Shown here: piece after piece, positions 44,530 to 55,635 of the stretch
Numbering within the stretch: position 1 is the stretch's first letter
How the letters are laid out: every line of letters starts with the position of its first letter
Assembly (NCBI GenBank): GCA_001566295.1
Contig: KQ964245.1
Location: 2,423,524-2,487,523 of the forward strand
Reading direction: 5' to 3'
DNA length: 64,000 nucleotides
DNA from: Microdochium bolleyi
Taxonomy: Eukaryota; Ascomycota; Sordariomycetes; Xylariales; Microdochiaceae
Made by a program: the position numbers and the translations under genes
The notes under the pieces: generated by a model
What the model was told of the DNA's origin: nothing
The model's database searches: none
The model's input: the letters and a program-made list of their open reading frames with translations, nothing else

Positions 44530-45292
44530 TTACCAGTCGGGCTGCTTTTCAACTGAGAAGCCGACGAAGTACTGGGGAGTCGGGCCACCAAATGAAACGG
44601 GGATCATTGTCAGGACATTGACAAACGGCTCCCCGTTCTTCCTGAAGTTGATGACCTCGACGCTGATCTCCGTAAAGTTGTCCACGGCGTGCCGCATGAA
44701 GTTGACCATGGACTTGTCGACGTACTGCCGCTGCGAGGCCCTCATCACGGAGCCGCCAGGGGCTTGCATGAAGCGGCAGTTTTGGCCGATGATTTCGCGC
44801 TTCGAATATCCAGTAAGGTGGGTGAAAGGATCGGATACATAAATGATGGGACAGTCTGGCTGGTACAGGTCGCAGACGACAAAGGCGCAGGAGGCGTCCA
44901 CGAAGCCAATGTCGATGACCGGGTTGGGTCTTTGAGCTAGACGCCACTATTCAATCATGTTAGTTCATAGACTTGTTGTGTTGCAGTATCACTTGAGCAC
45001 GTACGAGAACACCCATGACATCGAAACCGCTGGCAGAGTAGATGCCCGGGTAGATGATGGAGTCGTGAACATTGTCCTTCTCGAGAGGCAGCGTCCTAGG
45101 TGCGCTGCTGATGGCTGTTTGCGAGGGTTCCGTGGGTGTAGGAAAGTGGTACTGGTGAAAGTTAGTGATGGTTGATCATGAAAAGAGACCAACGCAGGCT
45201 CGAGAGGCTCGACTAACCTGGAGGGCACGATCTTCCCAGGGGTTGATGGTGGTCATATCGTGGGCGTTTGCTGGCGCCTGGTTGCAAATCAT
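44530..45292 (-). CDS. vvd: Short LOV-domain blue-light photoreceptor (Vivid/ENVOY type)
   Basis: Three exons: 45292-45218, 45151-45005 and 44946-44530; introns of 66 and 58 nt, all phase 0, with GAACTAAC as branch site in the second; 212 aa. The protein has the VVD layout: a short N-cap (MTTINPWEDRAL, IIYPGIYSASGFDVMGVL) and one LOV/PAS domain. The flavin-adduct Cys131 lies in IGQNCRFMQ, and VINFRKNGEPFVN and LTMIPV follow. Vivid senses blue light through FAD or FMN and damps the White-Collar complex in photoadaptation. The position equal to Gln182 of Neurospora VVD is Ser205 here (YFVGFSVE). Cys94 and Cys99 (ASCAFVVCDL) match the cysteines that in ENVOY respond to oxidation. The start may be this ATG or the one 12 codons later (45256). 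Confidence 0.92.
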
Positions 45293-48102
45293 CTTGCTGG
45301 CTGGATGGGGCTGTGTGTGTTTCTGGTGGCTCGAGGAAGAGGATGGCTCTGCCCGGGAAGGCGGAGTAGATGTAGTCGTTGTTGGTGATGCGGCAAGTGG
45401 TACCGTGGTTGATGGTCTCAAGACGAGGCTTGCCGGGCTTGATGCAAATGAGCTGATGAGCAGGGTGATGCGGCAGCGGGCTGGAGATCAAGCTCCGGAG
45501 GTTGCCGCGCAGGAGCAGGGAAGGCAGGCGAGCAGGGTTGTGCTGGCGATGAGTTGGGTATGGCCTTGAGCTTGCGGAACGGGTCCGTATGCGCCGTATG
45601 CGGTCGGGGGTGGGAGATGGCGAGCAGTCATGGCCAAGCAGAGGAACGGAAAGACGGACCACGATGGGAATCAGGGGACTTTGCATGTCGATGCCAAGAT
45701 GGGAGTTGGCTTGCACGATCGGGGCTGGCGTCGTGGGGTTCCTCGATCGAGAAGTGTTCAACGGCCCGGGGCATCATAGGCGCCACTTTGCCAGGCTACT
45801 GCAGGCAGCCCTGGCCGCAGGCGCGGTACTTGCAGCATCGCCCACGACAAGCCCAGGGATCCCGTACCGCACGTCACCACTACGTCTTTTCGTTTGGCCG
45901 CATCAGGAAATACACACTCGATCATTTTTATGCAATATTGGACCTGCGGCGTGCTCGGTCATGGCTGGCTCGGTCGCAATCCAAGCCAGGCCAGCAGAGG
46001 GGTCACTGATCACGAAGTCGCATGGAGGACCGCCGCAATGACTGGCAGGCCGATTGATATCTGTGCCATCGGCCCGTGTGGTGACGATGCTGAGACTGGC
46101 CCTTGGAAGGCGTCCGATGGCGGCGTGTCATGGGCGATGGCGGGCGGGTGCTGGGCATCGGCATGGGACCAGCCCATCATGGCACTGGACCCTGCAAGGT
46201 CCCCAGCAGATCTCGACCATCTCCCGATCTGGGACTGCGCTTTCCCATCCTGCAGATCAGGCCAATCCCGTCTCTGCGTTCCGGGGCCGGGCTGGTGCGA
46301 TCCACTCTCGCCAGGCGCCCACAAACGCCTGGTACTCTGCATCGCATCAGAATCACCGCGCGCTTTTGGGTATAACGTACATCGAATCTTTTCACACGAT
46401 CCTGCGATCCTCGTCATCCAGCCCGATTCCAGACATCCTCTTGGCCGCACGCGCATCCAAACAACCCTCCGGGCTGAACACTGAGGCTGCCTGACCTGCC
46501 CATTTCATCGTGATTCCCGCTCCGCGATGTCGACAATCGCGATGCGGCTCCGCAAGGCCGCCCGCCCGTCAATACCAAGCCAGTGATTGCTGTCTCCCCC
46601 CCCACATGCTTTCACCTGTCTCTGCTGCAAGGCTACAAGCTGCACGTTCTCGTCATCCTTACTGCATTTGAAGCCAGCCGAGCCTCCCGCATCGGTGCGC
46701 ACGGAGAGATCCGTGTCCATTCTGGGCCGCAAGAGAGATCGTGATGCAGGCGTGCTGCGCGAGGTCCACGGGCCAGGCGGTCGAGACCCCCGTCATCACG
46801 ATCCCGGAGGGTCTCCGCTCTGGAGAATCCGAGCTCTGAGTAGAACTCTGTGCATGGTGACCCGACCGTCTGCGCATATCCTCGCATATCACGATCCCAA
46901 GCATCGAAACACATCATCGTGCTCACGCCGTCCTCGTTGGGGCTTGCCAGCACGGAGCGATTCTTTGTTGTCCGTCCCTCTGCCCAAACATGAGACAAGC
47001 AGGAAGGCCATCACTCGAGTCCGAGAAACCAGACTGCTCCTGCTGCGTGGCATCCCTTGACAGACCGACAGAGATAGGATGTACTGTGTGGTCTGCAACG
47101 TGCCGTGCCGGGCGATCCGCTGCCTTGTGACGTGACGGTCACAAGTCTCCACGCTGCTCCCGCGCCGCCGGCCTCCGGCAACTCCACGTTCCTGCTGGCT
47201 AGACGGAACTGCTTCCCGGCCAGGGTTCTATAAATGTGTTTACGTACTAGACCATGGCGTGTTCATGGCCCAAACAGCTCACTGTGTGCCCGGCTGCGGC
47301 GGAGAGTGCACTCCGCACCTCTTATGCGGTTGCATGCGAGTTGCACTTGTTCCTTCTACCTGAGGACGGTACCGCATGAGCTTCTGTACTGGCGTCTAAC
47401 ACGAAGGATGAACATGTGCCCACCACCGCCTTTTATGCAACCGTAATACATTCTCGAGTATACCCAAAACCCTAAAGGTGAGAGGCGACCGTATAGACCG
47501 CACACGATCCTTGTCGTGGTTTCATACGAGCTGGAGAACAACCTGCAGCCGAAACTTTCTTAATGTTGAAAAGGAGATAATCACGGTATAAGCTAGTCCT
47601 CGCGCAGGATCAGTTCATACTCATCTATCTGGGCAGCTCCCCCTGATCCGCAGGCACACAGTGATCTTGTTCTGCCTGGGGTTCCCGTTCGCTCGGGTCA
47701 CCCGTGCCTACCGCACTGAGGACACCTACCCGTTCCACATATGGCCCACATACGGCTCTTGCTGCTGTTTGGCTGAAGTTCCAGGTCGAGTGAGAGATGG
47801 TTACTTGTTGTGGCACGGTACATGACGTGTCCCAGTTGGCGTTTGGGTTGTCGTGGTAGATGCAATTCACAGGAGAGACAAAGCGATCGGAAGAATAATA
47901 CTAAAACAATACTGATACGATAATGATAAAACTAGTCCAAAACTCCCAAGCCGTGTGTGTAATGCTTCTTCCCATGCTTGTCTACAGATACACGTAATAG
48001 TCAAATCTGCGTCAAAGACGCCTTTGAATGTGTTCGGGAAGATGCGCTAAGAGAACATTCTCACCCCTTTGCTACTACCACGAAAATATCCTTCCTGTCA
48101 CA
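45293..48102. other. Long intergenic region upstream of the photoreceptor gene
   Basis: 2.8 kb, the longest gene-free stretch of the window. It includes the vvd promoter and the 3' flank of NCR1. A frame at 47625-47870 (minus, 81 codons, rich in Cys) and several others lack domains and are not called. Candidate light elements are listed separately. A TATAAA-like motif occurs at about 47230 on the plus strand without a gene after it. Confidence 0.5.
45716..45750. promoter_or_regulatory. GATC-type elements, candidate White-Collar binding sites
   Basis: CGATCG at 45716-45721 and the palindrome TCGATCGA at 45743-45750 lie about 430-460 bp upstream of the vvd start. GATCGA is the core reported for White-Collar complex binding in Neurospora. 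Palindromes of this size also occur by chance, so binding is inferred. Confidence 0.4.
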
Positions 48103-51100
48103 CTACTCGTCATACTCGTCCGAGTCGCTCGCATCATCCGGCACGAGCGCGCGGTACCGCCGGCTCGCCAGATCCTCGACGAGCCCGCCCTCGCTCTCCG
48201 GATCGACGTACCCCTCACCGCCAGCCAGCGAGAGCGCGACCGGCAGGAAGATGAGCGCGTGCGTGGCGGCAAAGACCACGAGCGCCAGCCACACGCGGAA
48301 GTAGTAGATCTCGAAGATCTTGGAGCGCGTGAACGCCAGCACAAAGACGCCGAGCAGCTTGGTGACGGTGATGCCGCTGAACACGGACCCGCCGACGTTG
48401 ACGAGGGCCGTCCACGCGCGGGCGTCCCGGCCCCGGAAGCGGTTCCTAGCGCGTTCCATGACGGACCCAGACGGGAACATGAAGGCGCGGGCGATGTGCG
48501 CGCAGAACTCGACGCTGATGCCGACGCAAATGATCAGGTTCACGAGCGACACGGCGTTGAGCGAGACGTCGAACACGGCCATGGCGCCGATAATGTCGAT
48601 GACCGTCATGACCACGGTCACAGTCACGACCAGCGCTGTGAGCACGGAGCCCAGCAGCACGGTCGACACGGCGAAGATGATGGCAACGGCGGAGCCCAGC
48701 AGGGTTGCGGTGAGGTTGACAATGTTCGCGTACTGGTCGAAGAAGACGTAGAACACGCTGTAGGGGAAGACCTCCATGCCTGTGCTCTCCGAAATGTCGT
48801 TTGCGATCCGGCGTGCAGCGAGGTAGGCCTTGATGAAGTCGTCCTGGCTGCGCAGGGGCTTGTGCATGGTGCGGAAGTGGCTGGCACGCACGCTGTGCTT
48901 CTCGGCATCCACGACGACCGCCTGGCCGTAAGCCGCCTGGCCAGCAAGCGGGCAGTCCTCGGTGGTCGGGGAGACGAGCCACTTCTGCACATAGTGCACG
49001 AACTCGTCACCTTCAGGCATGCCGTACAAGGTGACGTTCCACGCCGGGTCACGGTTTTCGAAGCAGGTGTGCCCCGAGCCAGCCTGGCAGCAGGCGTCGA
49101 ACTCGGGGTTGAGCCACTGGAAGAAGTCGTCGATCCAGCTTGCAGTAGGCGAGGCGATGTACGAAACTTCCGGACGCTTCCGCTCTTGCTCTAGGATGTT
49201 GGTCAGGGACAGCTGTTCACACGTCGAGAAGCGCGAGCACATGTCTTGCTGATAGATCCGCTGCGTGGCGTTGACGTCCTTGGCCACAAAGTAGACAGGC
49301 GGGCCAGTATCGAGGTAGCTGTACATGTCGTTAAAGTAGTCGATCAAGTACGAATCGTCCGGCAGGGCTACCCGCTGGTCGAGTCCTAGCTTGACATAAG
49401 GGATCAGAGCAATGCCGGAAGCGAGCAGGCCCACGAAGACGGTGACAACCAGGACCTTGACCTTTCTGCCGAGAAGCGCGGGCGCGTAGTACTTCCTAAT
49501 GAACTGCTGTAGCAAGCTCTCCTCGGGGACATCGTAAGCATGAGGGCCGTTGTGGCCGTTGCCGCTGCCAAGGTGCACACGCGCAGCCTTGATCTGGACG
49601 CAGGGGAAACAGTCTGCCCTATTATCCTCGATGCGGATCTGGTTGTATGAGAGAATCGATATGAAGAGGGTCATCTGCAGCACCGCGTTGATGAAGACGG
49701 CACCAGCGGCGTAGATGGCAAAGTTGCGCACCGCCGGCATGCCCACGAAGGCACCCAACGCGAACGAGACGGTCTCGGTAATGCCCGAGAAGAGAATCGA
49801 AGGACCCATGCGGCCTAGGGCCTTGGAGATTCTCTCCTCGACCATGGCATCAGGGTGGCTCAAATTGACGCGCTCAAACTCGTGGACAATCAGGAAGATA
49901 TTGTCGACACCGACAGCCAGGACGATGAACGGAATGACCTCGGCAATGATGAGAGTAGCCTTGATACCGCACCATGAGAAGAGTCCAATGGACGACGTGA
50001 TGGACATGAGGACGATCAGAATGCCAACGAAGCCAAGCGTGAACTTGCTTCGCACCAGACCCAGCGCAGGGTTCTTGATGAGCTCGGTGAAGCTGATACT
50101 GGTAGATCCCAGAGCCAGAGAAGCATACATGAACATGACCAGGTAGCTGATCACGACGATCATCGCGTCAGAGTTCGTAGACTTGTTGAGCTCTTGCTCG
50201 AGACTGATCTCAGTGCTGAAAGATAGGCGCAGGCCTCGCTTCTCAGCCTCTTTCTGTGCAAGCAGGAGGCGATCGCGCAGAGAATGCTCCCAATCCATCG
50301 CATGAGCGACTTCGGTGCTGCCTTCTAGATGGTTGCTCACAACCCAAGTCACGGTCATGGCAGGAGCCTTAGTGACGTTCTGGATGCCCGTGTAACCTCC
50401 CAGGATCATGTTCGGCTCGATGGGCTGGCCAAAGTCGGGCCGACACATGACAGGACCTTCCGCGCAGTCCTGGAAATGGTCCTCCCAGTCCTTAGTGCCG
50501 TCATAGTAGATCGTGGGAGACTGCACCACGCAAGCAGAGCCGGTAGGCTTGAAACAGACATCGCTGAATTTTGTGCCAAAGCCGGCGCCGGTGAGCTGTC
50601 GGACTTCAGTCTCGAGAGACGACCACCACTCGAGAGTGTCATAGCTCAAGACCGGGCCGCCGGTGTCATTGACAAGGAAGGCCTTGTTGACACGATAGAA
50701 GGGTCCAAAGTTCTCATCGAAGTAGGCCTTCTCAATCGCCGCGTCCGATGTTGGGCTGACCCACAGCCTGGCAGGCTCTTTCTCAACGTCAAACTTGACC
50801 CAGCCAACACTGAGCACAATGACCAGTACGAGACTGGAGAAGATGGTGATTCCAGGGTATGTGGCACAGAAATGGCCAAGCTTGCTGAAGGCCTTGTCGC
50901 ACCATGTATTGACCCTGTAGTGTTTCTGGGGCCTGTCATACATGGCTGGATTCCGCACAAGATCGCCCTCATCCTCATCATCACTAGCTTCCACGCCATG
51001 CAGCAGGTGCAGGCGCTCGTTGCGACGCTGCGCATGCTTGCGCCACGCAACATGGCCGCCGATCGCCAGGACCAGGGAGAACAGCAGGACGCTGTAGGTG

Positions 51101-51997
51101 AAAATGGAGGCGAACGAGATACACGGCAGGACGCCAACATGGCAGGAGCCCGCCTCGTCGACGTCGGGAAGGTTGGGGCAGACGGCCGGGCAGTCGACGC
51201 AGGAGCAGCGGAAGTTGGGGTCCTCATCGTTGCACTGCTTGGGCTTCATCTCGAGGGCGCCCATACTGGGCTCCGCGTACGAGGTCGGAAAGTTGATCTG
51301 AAACGGGGAGCCGATGGGCTTCTCGTCGCCCAGGAACTTGAGGAGCTGCGAGTAGTTGCTGGCGCCGTTGCCGATGATATTGATGGCCTTGTCGTTGGAC
51401 GCGCCAAACTTGACGTTCTTGCAGCTGTCGAAGAAGCCCTGGCCATAGTCCTTGGATATCAGCTGGTCGAGCTCGGTGACCATGGTCTTGCCGTTCTTGA
51501 CGAAGGTGTCGGTGACGTTGAGGAAGAGTGACTGGTCAGGCGAGCAGCTGAAAGTGCAAAAGAGGTTGTAGAAGTTGTCCTTGCAGGCCGGGCAAGCGCC
51601 GAGGATCTGGCTGGGCACGCCCAGCTGGGATTTGAGGGCATCGAACTAGAGCCAAGGTCACCTGTTAGCAATACGCCGCCGCTTGAAGTTCGCCCGCCCG
51701 CTTGGACGTTCTTCTAACACGTACCTGGTCTCTCGTGCAGCACACATTTGTGTCGAGCCATTTGGGACCACACAGCTCGGCGAGGTCGCGCGCGAAGTCG
51801 TCATCGGGCTTCTCTGCGAGCCCGTTGTCGACACAGGGCAGCGGCTTGCCGAAGAAGCCCTTGCTACCGCAGTGGCCGCGCATGGCGCAGCGGCCGGCCT
51901 CGTGCTTGGGCGTGAGGCCCTCGACAGCTGCAAAGGCGCCTTGGGCTACTAGCATGAGCGATGCCGCCGCGGCAACGACGCGGGTGAGGCGTGCCAT
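48103..51997 (-). CDS. NCR1: Niemann-Pick C1-like sterol transporter
   Basis: Two exons, 51997-51725 and 51645-48103, joined across a 79-nt intron (donor GTACGT, acceptor GGCTCTAG); 1271 aa, the usual NPC1/Ncr1 size. The signal peptide is MARLTRVVAAAASLMLVAQG. The Cys-rich sterol-binding N-terminal domain follows (AMRGHCGSKGFFGKPLPC, CCTRDQ | FDALKSQL across the splice, GACPACKDNFYNLFCTFSCS). Next are a first membrane helix (about residue 265-290), a lumenal domain, a sterol-sensing domain at about 583-760 (YASLALG, LAVGVDNIFLIVHEF), a second lumenal domain and the C-terminal RND-type helix bundle (about 1070-1250, VGISVEFCAHIARAF). It moves sterols from the vacuole/lysosome lumen to the membrane. 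The C-terminal tail is acidic (DASDSDEYDE). Confidence 0.97.
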
Positions 51998-52901
51998 GGT
52001 TGCGGAATGAATGGTGCTTTGCGACCCGGAAGGCTCGGGTGCTCTTGTCGTTTGGCCGCTACAAGAGCGACAGCACCAGCGGAGAAGACGACAGCAGCTC
52101 GAGGGAGTGGTGTCCTGATCTGCCGGGGGTGGATGATGAAGGAGAACGAAATCCGATGGTGGATGGATGATGTGGAATGGGGAAGGGGCCAAGCGCACAG
52201 CGATTCGCCGTCGGGTGGTGTGGATGGCCGTGGTCGTGGTGACCAGCTGATTGTGGTGGAGGCAGGCTGGGGAAGCAGCCAAGCTCTCGCGGGCCCTGCG
52301 TCATCAACCCGCCTCCCGCGTCCTGCAGCACCAGCCGCTGCCCAGTCAGAGCTCCTGCCGGCGTCAAGTAACTCCAGAGCTGCTCCGCGCTTCCGACTCG
52401 CTGCCCTGAGGGCGCCCCCACTTTCTCCAGAGCTCCTGAGAGCTCCTCCACGTTTGCGACGGACAGTTGGCACGCTGATCTCCACTCCTTCCTCGGATGG
52501 TGCATGGCTAAGCTCTGCGTTCCGTTCATCACCGGCTCACAGGATCTGGGAGCTTCGGACTTCACATTGAACGGGACTGCTATGTACCCTGAACCTGAGC
52601 CGGGGCCAGAGACACAGTCCGGTACTTTAGTCTCCTCAAGTGTCCAAAGCCCTAGGCTCTAGTCTGCCTCGCACTTCTCACATCCACAAAAGACAGAAAC
52701 CTGCCAGCTTCTACTTCTTCTCTTTTCGAGTCATCAGGGGTCATGCAGTGGGGGGGGGGGGGAGCTTGGTATTCTAAAAGGTCCCATAAAGTGACAGTTT
52801 ATCGCAATCTGTCTAACTACATGACTCCCTTCATACAACGGACATCATCCAAACACTACACCCACCACATGAAGCCTATCAGATCGCAAAGGTAGCGCCC
52901 A
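51998..52901. other. Intergenic region (NCR1 promoter, 3' flank of CUE2)
   Basis: About 900 bp. A run of 13 G lies at 52750-52762. The first 200 bp are the likely NCR1 leader. No gene is seen. Confidence 0.5.
52750..52762 (+). repeat. Poly-G homopolymer (13 G)
   Basis: Thirteen consecutive G in the intergenic region about 140 bp beyond the 3' end of the CUE/Smr gene. Length is prone to sequencing error. Confidence 0.85.
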
Positions 52902-54819
52902 TCACCGTCTCCGGCCAGTAACCAGATACGCCCCTGTGAGCACCTCGGCCTTCCACCCATCGGCGACAAGAGCCTTGAACACATTCGTGCGCAGCCGCGA
53001 TCGGCCATCGCTTGTGTGCCTCCCCAAGCCCGTGACAACCACAAGGCCTTCCTTGGCCTGTCTCGCTCGGTCCTCTCCGTTCAGACCATCCCACCACCGC
53101 CAGCACCGGTCCAGCGCGATCTCTACGCCATCCTGTACCGTGGCACCGTGGAGGTCCACCATCCCCCGTGTGCTCTGCTGGTCGACGAGCATGCTCGTCT
53201 CGACACTGATAGCCTGTCGGTGGTTCGTGGCCTGCTCGCGGGCCCGCTCGGCGTAGTAGCCCGCCGCTTGCCTGTACAGGGGATCGGAGCGACCCTTACG
53301 GAATGCTGCTGATGCGGAGGCATATGAATGGTCCTTAGCTGCGGCGAGTAGAGAGGTGTTGGCCGTCGCGCCGTGTAATGATGTCGGTGATCGTATCGAA
53401 GGGCTCACCGTGCCGCTTGGTCTGATGTCTATGCTCTTGCCCAGCCGCTTTGCGCCTGGCTTGGAAGCATTGGCCTTGTTCACCGAGTCGAACTCCGTGT
53501 CCCGATCAGAAGCGATGACGCTGTACGAAACATCGTACTTCATGTACGCCGGCTTCTCAAAGAACGTTCCCAGGACCTGGATCACCTCGAGCGCAAAATC
53601 GTACGACGGGCTAATTTCCAAGGCGGCGCCCACATACTCGCGTGGGATCCAGGGATACTTCGTGCTCTGCTCACGGACGTCTTCGAGCAGCGACTGTTCT
53701 TCTGACGTCAGGCCGAGCCCGAGGAAGTTGTCGAAGATCTCGACGATCGTGGCCCCGCTGGAGTTGCCATGCCGGTAATAGATGTTAGTAACATCAGACG
53801 CCGGTTGATTCAGCTTCTCCGCGATGAAGGCGATATTGGCTGTCACGCATCTTGTCAGTTCTGTCCGAGCACGAACCCAACGAGCTCAGTCGTTCTGGGA
53901 CATACCATCGTGCCGCTCATCCCCCATACACTCCTCATCCTCCTCCGGTGATCCTGGCGAGCGCGGCGACTGCGGCTCGCTGCGGCTAGCCTTGCCACGC
54001 TGCTTCCTGCCTCCACCTTTCCGCTTGCCCTTCTTCTTTCGGTGCTGGTCGAGCCCTTCATCATCAGAGACATAGAACCCGTCCACGCCCTTGACGCGCT
54101 GGCCCGTCTGCTCCAGCCACTGGAGATTAAGCAGCGAGTCGATGGCCGTGCCTGCGTTCCCGCCAGCCTTCTTCAGCGCCAGCTTCACGTCCACGGGCTT
54201 CAGCGACGTGAACATCTCCGTGAGCTGCAGCTCCTTTTCGGCGTCGCTGAGACCGTCAAATATCCCGCCTACGTGGGGAGCGCCTCGCGGCGGTGCTTCC
54301 CCACCACCTCGGGAGGACGATCTCGGCGAGCTCAGCGAGAGCGCGCTGAGTGCGTCGGTCGTCGTAGTGGTGGCGGTGGAGCCGGTAGTGAGTTCATCAT
54401 TGCTCTTCAGGTCGCTCTCGCTCGTGCCATGGCCCCCAGCGCGACGCCCAGTACTGCCCTCCTGGGCATCACCCAGGTCATCGGCTCCGAGGCCGCTGGG
54501 GTTGAAGCCTGTCGCCTCCTCCAGGGGCACGTCCTTGGCGATGATGAGCAGGACCTCGCGCGCGGCCGCGAGCTGCTGCGGGTCCGTCAGGTCATAATCA
54601 CCGGCGATGGACAAGATTGTGGTCTCGTCGAGAAGTGAGCCGAGCTCGCTCTATTGTTCGTGGTCAGCATCGCGCTGTATGAGGCGTTAAGAAGCCCGAG
54701 TAGAGATTAAGCATTTCGGAACAGCAGTAAGCCGGAGCGAGATACACAATATGCTCAAAGGTGGACGTAATAGAGGAGGGGCAGTCTCCTACCAGTAAAT
54801 CTGCCGTGGGATTCGACAT
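52902..54819 (-). CDS. CUE2: CUE / DUF1771 / Smr-domain protein, CUE2-like endonuclease of no-go mRNA decay
   Basis: Three exons: 54819-54793, 54650-53906 and 53839-52902; introns of 142 and 66 nt; 569 aa. The tiny first exon (MSNPTADLL) is supported by phase and by continuing into SELGSLLDETTILSIAG. Order of parts: a helical N-terminus; a CUE-type ubiquitin-binding domain at about 145-195 (ELQLTEMFTSLKP, GGNAGTAIDSLLNLQWLE); a basic stretch (HRKKKGKRKGGGRKQRGK); a further CUE-like helical region at 258-300; DUF1771 at about 427-470 (FRKGRSDPLYRQAAGYYAER); and Smr at about 483-569 (VDLHGATVQDGVEIALD, VVVTGLGRHTSDGRSRLR). The Asp-x-His of the Smr active site (486, 488) and the basic loop are present. 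In yeast Cue2 recognises stalled, ubiquitinated ribosomes and cuts the mRNA. The protein is longer than yeast Cue2 (443 aa). Confidence 0.92.
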
Positions 54820-55635
54820 CGCCGGACCATGCTCTCACTCTACAAATTCCAAGCCAGACCAAAAAATAACCACAAGGACGGGTTTTCGCTCATCCAAGAA
54901 TTCGCCAGAGATCACCAATGTCGCGTGGGTCAGAATGCTGCATTGTTGCGAGAAGTTGTGTCGATCGCGGGTTCCGGTGATGATGGTGCTCTCAGAGGAA
55001 GCGACGGCGCTGGTGGGGCACATCTGGAGAGTGATGAGCATCTCTTTTCAGCCCACGCCGCCGTTTCGATGTGGGTGGATCGGTCCAGGGACCATGCGAG
55101 CCAGCATTCTGGACCGTTCATGCCCGACCTTGGCGATAGGTACGCGATGAGAAAGCACGAGGTATCGTAAAGCGATAAGTGATAGTAATAGTGATGGATT
55201 CTCTTTCATCGATACAAATGATACAGAATCGACGGAGATCTACCGACCTGTTTAAGCAGATATTCGCAAAAGTGATTGTTGTACAACCAGGTTCTATTTG
55301 CTGAGCCACAATCACAGTAAGAAAAGCCTTACGGAAATCCTCAGAACGTGATTCAACACAGCCGGCCTTCATGTCCGTGTCATAAGGATACTCCTTGCGG
55401 CATCCACTGCGCGATTTGCCGTGAGAGATAAGTAAGGACTCGGCTCATGTCATGCAGCTCATGAGAAATGAACAGACCGTAAGCGATTGAGTGAAGTCTA
55501 GGGTACTTAAGAACGCGGAATGACTTCCCGAAACCACCTCCTGTTGGAACGCCACCCACTGCTAATGCTATGCCGCAATGCTCACAAATGCAAACACAAA
55601 ATCGAGAATGACCAAGAAACAGCCCTGCGACGGGA
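54820..55635. other. Intergenic region
   Basis: About 800 bp: promoter of CUE2 and 3' flank of the FMP30-like gene. No gene is seen. Confidence 0.5.

Noticed and set aside
47625..47870. 81-codon Cys-containing minus-strand frame downstream of NCR1
   Set aside because: No signal peptide or recognisable pattern, and no splice partners restoring a longer protein; most likely chance.
51998..52282. In-frame upstream extension of NCR1 exon 1
   Set aside because: The ATG at 51997 gives a proper signal peptide and the expected N-terminus; the extension is low-complexity leader sequence.
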